Positions 12,501 to 26,754 of a stretch of 64,000 nt of DNA are shown in pieces. Both the position numbers and the translations under genes were made by a program. The notes below the pieces were generated by a model. That model ran no database searches, had not been told where the DNA came from, and worked only from the letters and a program-made list of their open reading frames with translations. The stretch's first letter is position 1; every line of letters begins with the position of its first letter. Origin of the DNA: Stratiolaelaps scimitus (Eukaryota > Arthropoda > Arachnida > Mesostigmata > Laelapidae). The stretch is from the NCBI GenBank assembly GCA_019614645.1, contig JABWDB010000005.1, positions 12,699,001-12,763,000 on the forward strand. Reading direction: 5' to 3'.

Positions 12501-14500
12501 GAGCAAATAGCAACAGTTGGAAATGTGCATGAGAGAGCATCACTTTAATAATAATAATAATGATAATAACAACAACAATAATAGCGATAATGATAATAAT
12601 CGAAGCTAGAATCCTTTGAAGTCTGCTGGTCTAATCGTTAATTGTTGTACCCAGGACAAAAGCCCATCGGTATCGTGAACGTTAAATGTTGGCTGAGAAT
12701 CAGCCCGACAACCTTTAGAGCTTTAGAAAAGTCCATCTCGCCAAGCTCACTCGAGCTAACGTCCCTTCATTCGTGTCGAACTCTTAGTGAAAAGAACTAC
12801 GTTCGTTGAGGGCGTCTCGTTTCGTTATGCACAGCACACTTACGGTACATCGTACGATATCATCGTAACCCATAAAACCTGTTTAATCTTCATGACAGTG
12901 GCATTGTTGCGCCAGCCACGATATAAACAGTGATAAGAATAATGCTAAAAGCAGACCAAGCTAATTGATGGCCGAGGTCGTAATGCTCGTCGTAAAGCTC
13001 GCGAGCAAATCGGAAAAAAGAGCCGTATTTCGAAAAGGATACAACTGTGAACGCTTCCCGGTCGTCAACGGTCATCAAACATTACGCCACTATCGAGTTC
13101 GTTACAGTTGTCAAAAGCGGTTGTCCATGTGATTTATGTGGCGGGTGGAAGGCGGAGCCATTGGGTTCTTCCCGGTGGAAATCTAGCGTTTAAGGGGGAG
13201 TACATTGACGCGACAGCTGAAGGAGAACGCGCCGATAACAGCGTTGAGAGGTCGTGTGTATCGATGTCACCGGCGGCGGCGGGCGGCGGCAGCAGCGGCG
13301 GCTGTACATATGAACTACAGACCCATGCTGGAGACGAACTGGCCAAGTCACGGGGATTCTCTTCGCAACAGCTGCCACCTGCTAGTCTATCATCGCTCGC
13401 AACTAGGCCCTCGAGAGAGTGTGGCCAAGCCGCAATGGGTCACGTGATCGATTACACTGAAGTCTACCGGGCAAAACTTTGTATTAAAATCCCATGTGTG
13501 TATGCGTTGACAGCGTATTGAATACCTGGTGATTCATTTTTTCATTCATTAGAGCGTTTCTCGTCCTGCACGACTCTCACATGCTACCACAATACACAAT
13601 AGCTAGCGCACTGATCATATTTGCATCACTCCGAGAGGGCTGGCCACGGTTAGCACAAAATAAATAGCGGTGCTTCTCACAAAATCGTTTCGTCATTTGT
13701 AAACACACCGCCCTCCCTGCACACACCGCGTACAGTAAATATGGTCTGTCGGTCGTTCGAATCAGCTGTGGCCTGGCGGGCCGTTGAGTGCGCGTTGAAT
13801 ATGAACGCTATCTACACGAGAGTCTGCTGTACGAGGTACATATGTTTGTCGCTTACCGCGATTCTGTCACGCGCAGTGCGCGAATATAGAGCAAAACACA
13901 CGCCTTTGTGCGAACGCCGACATACTCGGACTTCAATTGTCGACGGTGGTGAATCATTTCGGATGTTCGACGATACGGCCGTAGTCTGAGTGCCGAAGCG
14001 TCAAAACATCACACTATAATGCCATAAAGGGTAATTAGTATTGATACGATATGCGTACATTACGAGATAAGTTTAGCATGGCCGATCTGGCAGGCCGTCG
14101 AAGCAATGCTACACAGCGGTACCAAGGGCTTTCGGTCGTGGAATGGCAGCTGAGGGTCAGCCAAGAGAAGATATAGATCGAAATCGTTGATAGGAACACA
14201 CCCGAACAGATCCTGGGAACAGATCCTGACTGTTGGCAAACGCATAGGATAACATGCCTTATTATCTTGATTCGTAAGTTGCCCAGAGCTGCCAATATGG
14301 CCTTTGTACAGCATTCTTGTGTACGTAAGCCGATTCACAGATAGATGGAGAGATAATACGACGGTGACATTTGTGAGCAATATTTGTTTCCAGATCTTCA
14401 TTCTACTCGCTTCTCCTGTGTATCATCATCAATGAGACACTGACATTGTACTCAAATAGTAAAACACGAAACAGGGGCACTTTTGAATCAAAGGCATATG

Positions 14501-14585
14501 TCATCACCAGGTCGCGGAACTCGAACCTCCTGCCTGTGGCCTTTTTACAGCCGGAGACCTAGGCCCCCGTCTACGCCGCTGCTCG
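14501..14585 (-). mobile_element. tRNA-derived SINE-like element, copy 1
   Basis: Read on the minus strand this has a pol III-type box-B word, GGTTCGAGTTCC, preceded by a tRNA-like stretch with GGCGTAGACG (box-A region) and a possible anticodon-arm hairpin around GGCTGTAAAAAGGCC, and followed by a CTGGTGATGAC tail. The same layout and about 70 percent of positions by eye recur at 28881-28970. It is too irregular for an intact tRNA gene. Confidence 0.5.
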
Positions 14586-14988
14586 AGAGGCAAAATGCAA
14601 TGTTTGTGAAACTTAAACTCGTCTAATGCAAGTTCTGACAAATTGATAAATTCGATACGATTTGCCAAGGTCAAAGCATCGTCATTTTATAACGTGCACT
14701 CGCCAGGGTGTGTGTTGTTAAGAAGGACATCTCATATTTCCGAGAGAAAGTTAGGCAGACTGCTGTCTTCAGAATGGTGAGCAAAGAGGAAGGTTTAGGC
14801 TCTCTGCTGAAATCTAGAACATCTCACGTGTGCCATATAGACGAGGCTTGTGTGTTCGACTTTTCGACGAAGCCCTATGGAAGATAATGAATAATAATAC
14901 CGGACGAGACAGATCAAATTTCAGTGTTTCCACACAAATCAGTTCGTTGGCATGAAAGTACAAAGATTTCATTGGTTGCCCTGATTTA

Positions 14989-14990
<2 letters not shown>

Positions 14991-15069
<79 letters not shown>
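14991..15069. repeat. Long (AT)n microsatellite
   Basis: Almost 80 bases of uninterrupted AT dinucleotide, the longest pure dinucleotide tract in the window. Confidence 0.95.
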
Positions 15070-15070
<1 letters not shown>

Positions 15071-16804
15071 CACGTGTTGTTCGACTAGTTATCAACTACT
15101 GCGATGACGGATTTAATGATTAGCTTAGCTAGTTGTAAGATTTAGTGTTCGAAAACGATGTCGCAATTAGCCGCCTCGTCAGTATGATTACGTGCACTAA
15201 TATGGACGAGATTGGCGCATTCGTGTCCTCTAATAGGTGAAAACTCAGAGTTGAATTGGCTGCTTCTACAATACTGAGCCAATGCGGCCAGCGCATTTGA
15301 CCACCGCTGTGGCTTTCGCTGAATCAAATTGTATCCAATCTAGGCAAGCACCCATCCATCAGCGGTGAATCCCCAAGCGCCGCCGGTGAACGTCATGAAC
15401 TGCATGACACTCTGTCACATGGTGTTTTCATCATTTGCGACCCTGCTCAAGAGTCCTCAGCTGGTGCAATCCCAACGAAGCAACCCCGAAGCAGAAGATC
15501 ACCATGCATGGCTATCGCATTATCACTCAAGTGGTCTCCGAAGCAAGGGGGTTGAGGTAGAACAGCACCCGGGGTAGTAGTCCTGTGTAGTGGGCTCGCT
15601 GCGAGCACAAACACTGTCTTGTGAAAGCAGAGATATCTTCGCATTGTCGTCCGCTGTCTGGTCGGCGCGCTGGATGGCCGACCCGGTTGATGGGCCCGCC
15701 TCGCCCAATCTATCTGTGCCCGCGATGCTGACAGCTAGCAGAATCATGAGATACTGCAGCTATTCGTGTCACGGGTTCGTCACGGACGACTCGAGATTTC
15801 AGGGCCGACGAGACGAGAGCGGAACCCGACCCCGCGGTTCGGAACGGCGACAGAGGGCGGCTGGTTGAATTTTTTCTTTACTCATGTTTTGTGGCTCGGT
15901 CATGACTCGAGCCGAACTCGACGAAACGATCCTTGATGAGATCGGATCCTCAGCTCGCTTGCTTGTCCTTTCGTTGCTCGTGGTTTGTGTAGAGTACATT
16001 AGGGCGAAATATCGTCGTACCCTGCCTGCGCTCGGTTCCGCCGATCTCGTCATGAAACGGCGGGAACTGCGTGCTAGCCATGATTTGGGGGACTGTTACG
16101 CCCAGCTTGATCAAGCGCCGGCCAAAACGAGCTCGATTGATTCGAGCTGTTATTCGTCTCAATAGTTTCCGATGGCACGCTATTAATGATGCTCGGTCGT
16201 CATTGTATTCCATATACGTATGTGGGCTTGCCTGCCGAATTGATCCATCCGTCAGTAGTTCGAACAAGGTATAGCGTCTTTTTAGCGAGGATTTTCATGC
16301 ATAGATGCAGGTAAATCGTTGAGGTTGAATAACGACTTTTCAAGATAGGCGGTAGGGGACACCAAAATATAGACAGCTTTATTAATTTTCAACAAGAGTA
16401 CTGCGTTTTGAGCTCGCAGTATCCATGTCGGTGCTACAACTTATATATACGTTACGCCGACATATATATATATATATATATATATAGATCCTTCTAAGTG
16501 TCTTGACAGAATGATGCAACAAGTGAATAAAACAGATAACTATCCTCTGAGTTAGCTAATCGACACCTGTCCAGCCGGCGGGAATCTCTTTGTGCTACTA
16601 TTTCTATGCACAGAATATCCTGCGGTTCGCGCATAGGTGTTTGTTCGAGATCGGGGAAGCTCTATCGATGAGGCTTCAATGAGGTGTCCGATTTCTCGGC
16701 GGATTTCGCTCGAAGCTCTCGAGGCGATAGACAGATCAACCTATCGAAAAAGATCAGACGGGGGCGCTTGCTTCTGCCGCACATTATGGTCTCTTGGGGA
16801 TATT

Positions 16805-16807
<3 letters not shown>

Positions 16808-16859
<52 letters not shown>
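16808..16859. repeat. (GA)n microsatellite
   Basis: About 25 uninterrupted GA units. They read as Arg-Glu or Ser-Leu repeats depending on frame and strand, which creates spurious open frames. Confidence 0.95.
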
Positions 16860-16861
<2 letters not shown>

Positions 16862-19800
16862 GGGAGCTCAAGAATCGGGAGCTCCGGACTCGATGAGCGT
16901 CCCGTGCCCCTCCAACCTCCTGTCGTGCACTTCGCATTGTGGCCGCGAATTGCCTGCCCGCCGCACGATGGGGAGATTCCTTGGAGGTCTTTTCAACCGG
17001 CTGCGCAGGCTGTCTACACTGTGACGGACGAACGCCGAGCCCTCCATTCGCCGCTCGCTAGTAAACAAGAGGATAATGGTAACCGCACTCCAGAGGCCAC
17101 GCGGACACCCGACGCCGCTCGAGACGGCCGGACCGAATCGGTGACGAGGGTGGGGAGCGTAGGCGGATTCTGCAAAACGATTTCATTAGCTCGCTCAGAA
17201 ACAAAAGACTCTCTCTCTCTCTTTCTCCGCTGCCCTGCTGCAGCACCTCCAGTTTAGAGGCTTTAGCTGATTACCACGTACAATAGATTCTTTAGGCGGT
17301 GGGCTCGGACGGATGCTCAACACTTGTTGTTCATATTGAAGCTCAATGCCGCAATCTCAATTCGCTCGACGCTTGTGGGAATCAGTGGGGTGCATTGAAA
17401 ACATGAGTGGGTTCGTACTTCTTGGAAGCACGTATCAGCAGCTTAAGGTAAAAGACAATTTCAGTATTACCGTATCATCGTAGTACCGATCTGTACTGAG
17501 GGTATCGTCGTTCGATATCATAGAATCGCTGCTATATTATTTCGAGTTATATTTTTGGTTTCGTGCGGTTGGAACCCTTGATTTACTTAAGTCAACTGGA
17601 CATTTTCTCGTATGTATAATAACGTGTTATTATTATTATTATTATTATTAATCACAATCTTGAGTTAGATTGAAGATTCCGTGGATAGTTGTCAATATAC
17701 AGGTCAATCGATTGCATTTTTCGCTTGGCTCAACTGCAAGTCAATGTTTATCGTTATGATACTTTGGTGCCTATTTCTTATTGTTGCAGATTAGCAAACT
17801 ACCAATCGACGATCCCCATCTATTTATTGGTTAGATAGTTAATCTGCGAAAACTTATTATACGAAAAAATTATTAAGACATGGAAGAATGTTACTTTAGA
17901 CCTGTAGCCTTCGAGTCTCTTCGAAACTCTAGGGGAGTTCATTGAACAAACGAAGTTTGTATTGTATTGAAGACAAGAACAGCAATAACAAAGCGTTAGG
18001 GCAGAGCGTAGTGGGCCAGTTAAACTTCCAGACTAATTGTGCTGGGCTAGTTAAAAGAACAGAGGTAGAACATGACATTTAGTAGCTGCTATATCCGATA
18101 TATTCGTGATACAATAGCTATGTCTTTATGAACACTGAACAGGGCGGTGGGCCTTCTCAGCTCGACACTGGTGGCAACGGTAAGGCAAAATGAAACCATG
18201 ACAAAACAAATCTGATTAATTAAGCTCTGCACTTAGTCTCCCCTTAGCTCTTTGTTGTTCACTCAGCTCAAATGCGGCTTAGATCGTGTCGCCACCGCCG
18301 CCTACGCCAAATATTATCTAAATACCCAGCTTCCAGCTTTGGCATTTGTCACCTATGCAGCAATGAATGACAAACTCGAAACGAATGAATGGAGCCGTCA
18401 GTACCCCGCTAGGATCTTTCTGGCCTCGCCCACCTGCCAGTGTCCTACAAATGACTTCAAGGCGTAAGCCCGGTAACAGTAAGAAACGCTAACCCAATGT
18501 AAAGCTGCCTGGATTTATGGACGACCTGTTGTTGTCCTCCAGTCGCAGTGTCTCCTCGGTCCTTCCGTTGTGACAGCCGGAGGGACAACGGAACAAGAGT
18601 CCTATCCAGTCCTATTATGGCTATCATCGATCTATCGATGCGCGTTATGCTGAGCCGGTAGATAATAATGACGGTGAGAGCAGTTAGTTAGACGGCAAGC
18701 ATCCACCAGTCGCCACCAGGAGTACAAACGCAGGACGGACTCCGGCCGACATGATCACCGATACGCCACAATGCGCTGGCTTCCGTTGCCTTTGCATGCG
18801 GCCGATATCATTGACGGCATCATTGACGGAGCCCCGGCGACACCGGCGGAAAAGCACGTCACCCGCGAGATCACAGATCCAAACCGAGACACCGAGAATT
18901 AGGTGGCTGGCTACATGTTCGGCATCAGCAAGACACAAATACACTGCATCGTCGGTAACGGCGCCTCTTGTCCCAGTGGTGGCGTATGCCCCACAAAGCG
19001 GTGCACTTGCTGGCTCAGATCGCCAGCTATATTTAGACCACCCCTCTGCCTCTCCAGGTGTAGGTTATCGACGTACGAGCTGGCATGGCATCAGTCGTAG
19101 CTCGGCGATAGGTGGCGTCCGAACGTGATCTGGCAGCGAGGCTGCTCAGACGATGGCTGCGTACCCGGGAAAATTGGCGTACCGGCCAATTAGCCCAGCC
19201 GCAAGATCATCGTAGAGCGGAATTTTCTAGCGTTTATTTGCTTCCCCGAATTGTTTGCGCTCATTGTTGAGCTAGTATCCTCTGGCTCCGATAAGTTACT
19301 CAACAGTTGGGAGCATTTCGATATGATGTTGACTTAGCCAATGTTCGATTCCATGTGTACAGTAACGGCTCGAGATTCCTCCAGGACATGAGCTGTCTCT
19401 CCTTATCATGGAGCCGATCATTTTGTTCGCGTGGCATTCAAATGTATCCCGGAATGACTGGTTACTTTTCGCTGACATATTGGTCAATAGTGAAATGCAG
19501 AGAACCGCAATTTCAAGTATTCTGCCCCCAACAACGAGTGTCCGTACTCCGACAACCTGCTTAGGGTGGTTAACAAGTGATGAACCCAAATATTTATAAA
19601 TGCGCGATGCTGATAGATACAAACGCGGCTTGTAACATAAGGTACATTAGGCAAGAGGATTCGTTTTCAAGAAATTCAATGAAAAGGTGCTTGGAAATGA
19701 ATCTATAGATACCTATAGTATATTCAAGGATGACGAATGTTCGTAAAATATCCTGCTTAGAAGATAAACACACGCATTTTTGTTTTTGTCTCGTCTAGAA

Positions 19801-22461
19801 GAAGAGTCGTATTGGCAATAGCCTCAATTACCAGGTACTGGTGATTTAAGAATAACAGAACAGTTCTCGTAATCATACGATAGCTCTCGGTCGCCTCAAA
19901 CAGTAGGTGTTGCTTTATCTAGTCCATTTCGACGATATATATATATATATAAACGTGTTCTGAAAATACTGGTTCTGTAGGGTCGCGGGCCTATTCAGTA
20001 GCATCCCTTTGCACTTCAAAAGCCTCACTTGTCATTTCAGAAGAAGGATCCTCAAAATAGCATAGGGAATTAAATACGACCGCCTCTTCCACGACCATAT
20101 TTCTCAACTCGTACAACGAGCTCGGTGCGATACGCAACTTGGACATTCAATATCAGCCGATCAGGCGATTTCCATTATGGGGTATGTCCGGGAGCGAGCC
20201 ATATAAATTAATAAACAGTTCGTACATGTAACATTGTACGTATATGGGCCAAGTGAGACACATGCAACGTCAGATAGGATGAGATAGAGAAGATAGAATA
20301 AGACAATTGATGTTCGCTACCAGCCAAAGCTGATGATTCTCAATCTATATCTGGAAACCCAATATCCTGTAATGGGTCCTCGATAATGTACGAGATGCTA
20401 CTGCTGGAACCGTTTTGTATGACGTTACGCTAACGTAATCTACGTATCGTTGAAGTAATCACAAAGGGGTGGGCAAAAAGCAATCCCTTGAATCCCCTTA
20501 ACATAACAAAAGGAAAGACTGTTTGGAGATTAACGAATGAATTATGCCTGACCGGATGTGTCTCGCACGTAACTGTTCGATGGAAGTGTCACCTTATGGC
20601 AGATCGCATTGTGTACATGAATTCAATGGACGACACGCCAGTCGGTACCGACATAATATGTAGTGTCGTTACGAACGAGACATCCCGATATTGTGTATAG
20701 CATTTGTAAAAACAATTAGAGAACGAACCGACGTGGGTGGCAAAGAACGCAGCGGACATATATATATATATATATATATAAGAGCAATGCTCAAGCGGGT
20801 TGTACTATTAAATCGTCGACTTATCTTCATCTGTACGCAATACTGACTCGAAATGTCTGATTCCTGCCCGGGCTTCGAACAGGTACTGTCCCCGTGTGCG
20901 ATGTGTTCTCGGTAGTTGCTCGTCCAATTGCAGGGGTGCCCTCCAGTAGTAAAAGTCCATGACATATATGATTAGAGCGATACGGATGACCCCCAATCGA
21001 CCCTACGACCGGACGCAGGGTCGATAGTGGTATTCATGCATTTTTACATGTACTCCTTCAGTCTCGCTCAGTTGGCCTATGCCCCCCTACCATATCATCA
21101 ATCACCGATCACGCCACATAAAGATCAGCGACTTCTTGCCATTCGACGTGATAGTGCAAAGTCACACACGCCGCACACCTGCTCTGACGTCCGCCCGCCC
21201 GACCACCGCCACCGCTGACCCTTGCCCGTGCTGTGCGGCCCAGCCGTTGCAATAGCCACCACCCGAATCGGAATACTTGACCACGAAACAAATTATACAG
21301 GTGAGGTTAGGAACAGATAGGGCAATGGTAGGTTTGCAGTTGAGCAAGACGTCAGGACGAGGGCTAGGAGCGAATAGTTTCACAGTTGTGAGTGAAGTGG
21401 ACAGCTGCAGACAGCACGATACGTTTATATCCTAAATAGTCGTTCCCTCTAATGAATAATTATCTCAACTGTAGCTCCTGTTTTAAAATGCAAACAAATG
21501 CATGTTAATATACAATAAACATTGGTAGTGGATTTGTACGTGGGGGGGGGGGGGGGAGCCCACACATTTTTTTATTCTACCGGTTAATCTTCCTCAAACT
21601 ATATTAGCCAGATTCTTGTCGCCCTAACTACTTCATCAGCTTTTTGGTCACATAGGCAAGGAACTAAGCGAAGTAACACTCAGAGATAATCGGTTCACAT
21701 CTTTACCGTTCTGCAATCCTTATGGGTGCATGAATCGTCGGTTTATCGACTTGGCAGGTTCCACAATGTGAGGGAAGTTAATTTTCGTGTTATAGTCAAG
21801 TCGAAAAAATAACTAGGTGCTTATATTAAGCAATGAAACACTAGGTGCTTATGTGCTTTTTCGGCCCCACAAACACTTCAAACAGTAAATCGTAATAGCC
21901 AACTGCGATACTTAAGGGCCTAATGGAAATGTTATATACAACGATATTCAGTTCATATATATATATATATATGAACTTAAATATAATTACATATAAAATA
22001 GCCCCTAAATATAGCGGGTACTAGTACCAGGTCATCTTAGAATAAAACAGTCACATATATATATATACTTCTATTGGTAAAGAAAATATTTTCAGATTTC
22101 TTTAACACCTAAACGATATTTGCTAGCTTATTTAGGAAGGTTCCACATATTTTTTTCTTTTCAAAGTTTGTTCGCGGAAACTTGCATGCTTTCGTTTCAA
22201 GTTTTTTTCCCAAAAACGAACATGATCTGCACGTAACTGCTAAAGCAAACCTGCTTTGAACCCCTAGAAGAAAATTACATCGAAATCTCGCATGCATTAT
22301 AAATAGCTAACATACTGATAGACGATAGAACACACCGTTCTCGTCCTCAACCGGCTTAGTCCCACGACGAGGAATGGGATACATTACGTCTAATTTTGTT
22401 ATCTGACAAAGCACGCCATACGGTACTAGCACGTAAATGGTATTAATTTATTTCTCTGCTT

Positions 22462-22468
<7 letters not shown>

Positions 22469-22496
<28 letters not shown>
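22469..22496. repeat. (TC)n microsatellite
   Basis: About 14 TC units following a T-rich stretch. Confidence 0.9.
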
Positions 22497-22499
<3 letters not shown>

Positions 22500-22932
22500 A
22501 TTACAGATAGATCACAGTTATGCAACACTATCCGAGACACTTGAGGAGGACTCGTGTTCATTATCCCTACATCGTGCCATGCTGACAGCTTTCATAGTCA
22601 CTCGTCAGTTGACAAAAGGTCCCCCTGTCTCGGATTTCCATCTCAACCCCATTGGCAACGCTCATGAGCAATGTTATGTTCGTCAATCCCGTTTTCCACC
22701 TCAATGAGAAGTTCATAGACATTCCGTTAACTTTCACCGCCTCCACTACACCTCCTCCACACCGAGTGACATTTCACCTACAATTTCGACTTTATTCAAG
22801 AGTCTGCACATTTCAGTTCATCTGTTGATTCGCTCGGTTACATCCACACGCTAAAGTCGTTGTCGTTTTTGTTTTTGGACATCGTTGTCGTATAAAAACT
22901 GATTTTCAACTGTCACTTCACCGCCCGTCAGC

Positions 22933-22935
<3 letters not shown>

Positions 22936-22974
<39 letters not shown>
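22936..22974. repeat. (AT)n microsatellite
   Basis: About 19 AT units. Confidence 0.9.
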
Positions 22975-22977
<3 letters not shown>

Positions 22978-23679
22978 CTGTGAAGAGCTTTTTTACTCAT
23001 TTTCATACATAAAATGAAATAGATAGTTTTCATATTGATGTAATTTGTCCTCAAATTTACACGCCCCAATAAAATACCTCTGTATCTGTTTTACATTCGG
23101 TTTTTATATCTGCTTAATATCTGTTATATATTTGTTCTATTAAATGTATTCACTATTTGGCGCGTTACGTTTTGTGCGGCGTACATCCCGAAGCCTTCAC
23201 GCTGCTACCTGCCACAGACAGGTGAGATTATCGAAATCTATGATCGTATTAACCTGCGGGCAAGTAGCTTCGATGAATACTGATTCAATTAACGTACGAT
23301 GATTATACGAGCACTATTTACATTTGCCAGATAGCACTGGATGATGGTGAGGTGTGAAAAATGGTCGACCAATATCACCGATGGCAGAGGAAAGAAGAAG
23401 ATAAAAATGACCCTTTCACGCTCGTTCACCCTATGCTAACCCTCACCCTCATACTGGTCTGAATATTAGGAGGCGGCCGTATTTCCATTGTTCACTTACA
23501 TCGAACATCACCAATAGACACGGCTCTCGGGATTCATTGCATTCATTTAAGTATATTCGTATACTCACGCACTCATACTCACACACACACAGACGCGCAT
23601 GTACATACGCGAATATTTGAATTAACAAGGGAATCGATAGCGAATTCGTATAAATCACATTGAGCTCGTGTTTTTCGTC

Positions 23680-26600
23680 TTAACGGCCTTGCATCCGGCG
23701 CATTTTCCGGTCTAACTTCCGTTGTTTCTTGTCAGAGACCTCCTCCTCTTCGGGAGGCGGGGCGAAGAACCACGGAGCAAGGATTTTCGTCCACAGAAGG
23801 TAGAACGCATAGATCGGAACCTGGAGCAGACAGGCATCAGAGAGACAGGTACATGATGTTGTTGATTAAAATGGAACCCACCATATGCAATACCTGCTAT
23901 CAGAAGTTTCGCGTCGTGAAGCAGGGTTTCCCTAGATTTCATGTTAAGATAAGGAGAACAGCAATGCTAGAAATAACTAAAAAAAACACGTTACTGGCAT
24001 CTCCCAAAGGCTATTCTTATAGTCGCAAGATATAACATTTGACAATGTACATTTTTCGATGTTAATAAACACTTAACAGCTCAAAAATTACATAATAATA
24101 TACAGAGAAAATTCAGACGTCAGCATCATTTTCTATTTCCGATAAAAAGATGCGATGGATACCTCGACATAGAGGAGATATAATACAATACAGGGAGATT
24201 TACAATACACCGTTCAAAGAGGCTGTCTATCTAAGATAGACTATCCTTTAGCTTCTTGCAGATCCGTTTCCTGGGGGCCGACAACGTAGCAAGAGTCGTC
24301 ATTAAATGGATAGACCTTTATTGGAAGACGTCAAACACACGCGATTCAAGCGAGAATAGGGCGCCCTAGTGGCAAGCCCCAATACCATAACCTGACAATC
24401 TGTGAAGGAATGAAAGGTCCCCCGCCTGAAAGTCCTCAGTCTCTCTCGTAAAAACTATACGATAAAGACTTTACAGGCGTACAGGACTTTATCAAAACTT
24501 AGGGAATAGTCTACGAGACAACGCCTTATCAAAGGTGCTTATTCAATAATGCTCCGCATATGTATGACAATAGGATAATAACACTTATATTTTTGGTTAA
24601 TCATTTACCATTGTCGTGCCCAGCAAAAGTGACTAGCATAATCGTTACTATCATTACATTATGCGCAACTATCAGTTGCCGTTATTTATAATAGAAGAAC
24701 AACAACAACAGAGTCGCTACTCACGAGAAGCATGAGATACCAGAAGTAATTTGAAAAGATGGAAAGAATCTCAACAAACGAGCTCAGAATCACGAGGTCC
24801 TTGAGATACCTGAAAATGATCGAAGGAGATCAATAACCGCATTTAGCTCTAAATTACACGAATTCTTAAAAAATATTATTATTAGAGATGTATTTCCTAT
24901 TGGTTGCCTACTTTTGGTATGTCCATCGTACATCGGTAACGGGCAAAGCTAATTCTAAGCCGGCACTTAGTTATCCTCTGCTTCGGAAACCCACGTAAGG
25001 AAGACCATCTTTTATGTATTCTTGTCGAAGAGTGAAGAACAGTGTTGTTTTGATTTACGCCTCGCGTTGTATGCCTCTCTGGGCCCATTACTATGCTACC
25101 GATGGGTCAGCCAGCGTCGGCTCCAGACAGTGATACTCACTCTGAGAAACCATTTTTCATATTGAGGTCGATTCCTCCATCAAGTAGCTGGCCGGTTTCG
25201 GAAAACGTTGGAGTCGCCATCGTATGCATCATGAATATGCAGCCAGCTTGAACCAAGGCTGTAAGTGAGACAATTGTCTGTTCCGCGCAATGTTCAAAAA
25301 GAAGACAAACAGAGATCAGTTTACTAAATACAGGTACAGACTGAATTAATACGCCACTGATAATAGCAGTATGATTTGAGCACATGATTACCTACCAAGA
25401 CAAATACGATTTAGACAAAAATCTAAATATAACATGGTCCCAAATGCGACTGTGTGTATTCGGGCTATTTCGTAGATTAACTATATTTAGTAACTCATCT
25501 ATAGTGTGAATTGAGCACAAAAGGAACCAAGTCAGCCTTGCATGACGATTATGCCAGGCTAGAACTGCGGAGGTCTGTCCTATCCTATAGACGGATGTTA
25601 AGGTAGAATATAGAGTTTCGTTTAGATCTATTGTGTGCCTGCCTATATTGTAGACACGTCGTTGAAATGAACAAAGAAAGCCAACAGATGGCCATTTTCA
25701 TGTTCGTTGTCTCAAAAGGCTAGAGTACGCACAAAGAGTCCACTAGTGAGTCCTCCGGCGAAGACGAACAGCGCAGCGAACAGGTACAGGGTTAGGCCGG
25801 CCGACGACATGACGATGTAGAAACGAATCGTATCACGGTTTTCCGCGACGATCTGCTTCTGGCCCTTCGTCGCCTCCTTCTTCCCTTTAGACTCGACCAC
25901 CTGAAGGTTGGATTCATTCGAAAACGACCCAAGAAAATACTCGAATTAGAAATAGTTAATAAAAAATGAACCTCGTTGCTGGGCTGGTGGAGAGCAAAGA
26001 GAAATCAAGATGTTTGTGTTCAGATACGAACGCGTACGAGGGAGGAAGAAACGGTTATATTTTAAGTATTATCGTTTAGTGCTTCTCTAGTTTGGAAGTC
26101 GGACGGCGGGGCAGTATCGCAAGGGTTTGCGAGCTTTTTTTTCGTAACAAGCATTTTCTTTGGCTACAAAACGAGCGTCGCGGGTGAATCTGAGCATAGA
26201 GATCGATAAGAGCAGCCTACCGAATTTACAAAGCTCCACGACCAAAAAGTAATGAGATGAACAAAGATATGAACAGCTGTATTCCTTTGTATAAGAGAAC
26301 TTATACATTGTATGCATTTAATTTAATAAATCAATAAAGCTTTACTTCTATCTTTGTTGTTGTACTTTCCAAATGAATATATGTAAATATAAATACCATA
26401 TATATAAGCTCAACTTTCAACCTACTCGTGCACGGTGTGCACACAGAGAAGAGGATTCTCTATACGCCCAACAGAAAAATAATCAACAGGTTCGTTTTTA
26501 AATACAAAACATGGGTTCAAACAGGGATAATCCTCTCGCATGCCAAGGACGAAACTACCGAGTCACACTGAATATGGCATACAATTGAGAGGCGCGAATA

Positions 26601-26754
26601 ATAGGTGTTGGCATATCTCGTATTTATTGTCAAACAAACCCGACGGTGGGCTTGACTCATACGGGGCCCATACCATATTTGCCTGTGCTTATTTCGTATT
26701 CAAGTTCATCAATTAGTTAGCATTATCTTAATAAAAGGTTCAACGTACCACCAT
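23680..26754 (-). CDS. TMEM208: Transmembrane protein 208 (ER membrane)
   Basis: TMEM208 is a small multi-pass ER protein (SND3/SRP-independent targeting family) linked to signal-sequence-independent insertion of membrane proteins. Four well-supported coding exons on the minus strand are 25900-25733, 25277-25141, 24809-24725 and 23820-23680 (stop TAA). They sum to 531 bases, join in frame and give 176 residues, against about 173 in human. Family landmarks visible are KGQKQIVAENRDTIRFY at the N-terminus, ETGQLLDGGIDLNMKNGFSE in the middle, YLKDLVILSSFVEILSIFSN, then YLLWTKILAPWFFAPPPEEE and a basic KKQRKLDRKMRRM tail. Three to four hydrophobic segments lie between. The first supported exon follows a CAG acceptor and lacks ATG. 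A possible first exon is ATGGTG at 26754-26749 before a GTACGT donor; this start is tentative. It lies 1.9 kb downstream of eIF3m on the same strand. Confidence 0.88.

Larger units (their letters stand above)
6001..14490. other. Long intergenic stretch without a defendable gene
   Basis: Both strands contain many short open frames (the longest about 164 codons, near 11.1-11.6 kb) but none has a recognisable domain, a supported start or matching splice sites. 11.1-12.4 kb is noticeably richer in CpG and GC than its surroundings. Simple repeats include AT runs at 8453-8484 and 9513-9546, an 18-base G run near 8877-8894, AAT-type repeats near 10290-10312 and 12546-12600, and CT repeats near 11911-11928. 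Distant exons with long introns cannot be excluded. Confidence 0.5.
15070..23670. other. Intergenic, no supported gene
   Basis: Short open frames only. The 206-codon frame at 16.6-17.3 kb is inflated by the (GA)n tract and is not accepted as a gene. Simple repeats: AT at 16461-16485, GA at 16808-16859, ATT near 17629-17650, AT at 20758-20780 and 21954-21974, TC at 22469-22496, AT at 22936-22974. A 9-base perfect inverted repeat (ATCGACCCT, 12-base gap, AGGGTCGAT) lies at 20996-21025. Confidence 0.5.

Noticed and set aside
13108..13521. Open frame of about 137 codons with an Ala/Gly/Ser-rich middle
   Set aside because: It starts at TTG, has antisense frames of similar length, and shows no domain or splice support. 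GC-rich composition alone keeps it open.
16637..17257. Plus-strand open frame of 206 codons with a long Arg-Glu repeat
   Set aside because: Its length depends on the (GA)n microsatellite, which is open in several frames on both strands. The flanking parts show no domain.
24262..24330. Possible further copy of the retrotransposon tail in TMEM208 intron 3
   Set aside because: Only a short GGGGGCCGAC-type word matches the 49 kb copy. The similarity does not extend far enough to claim.
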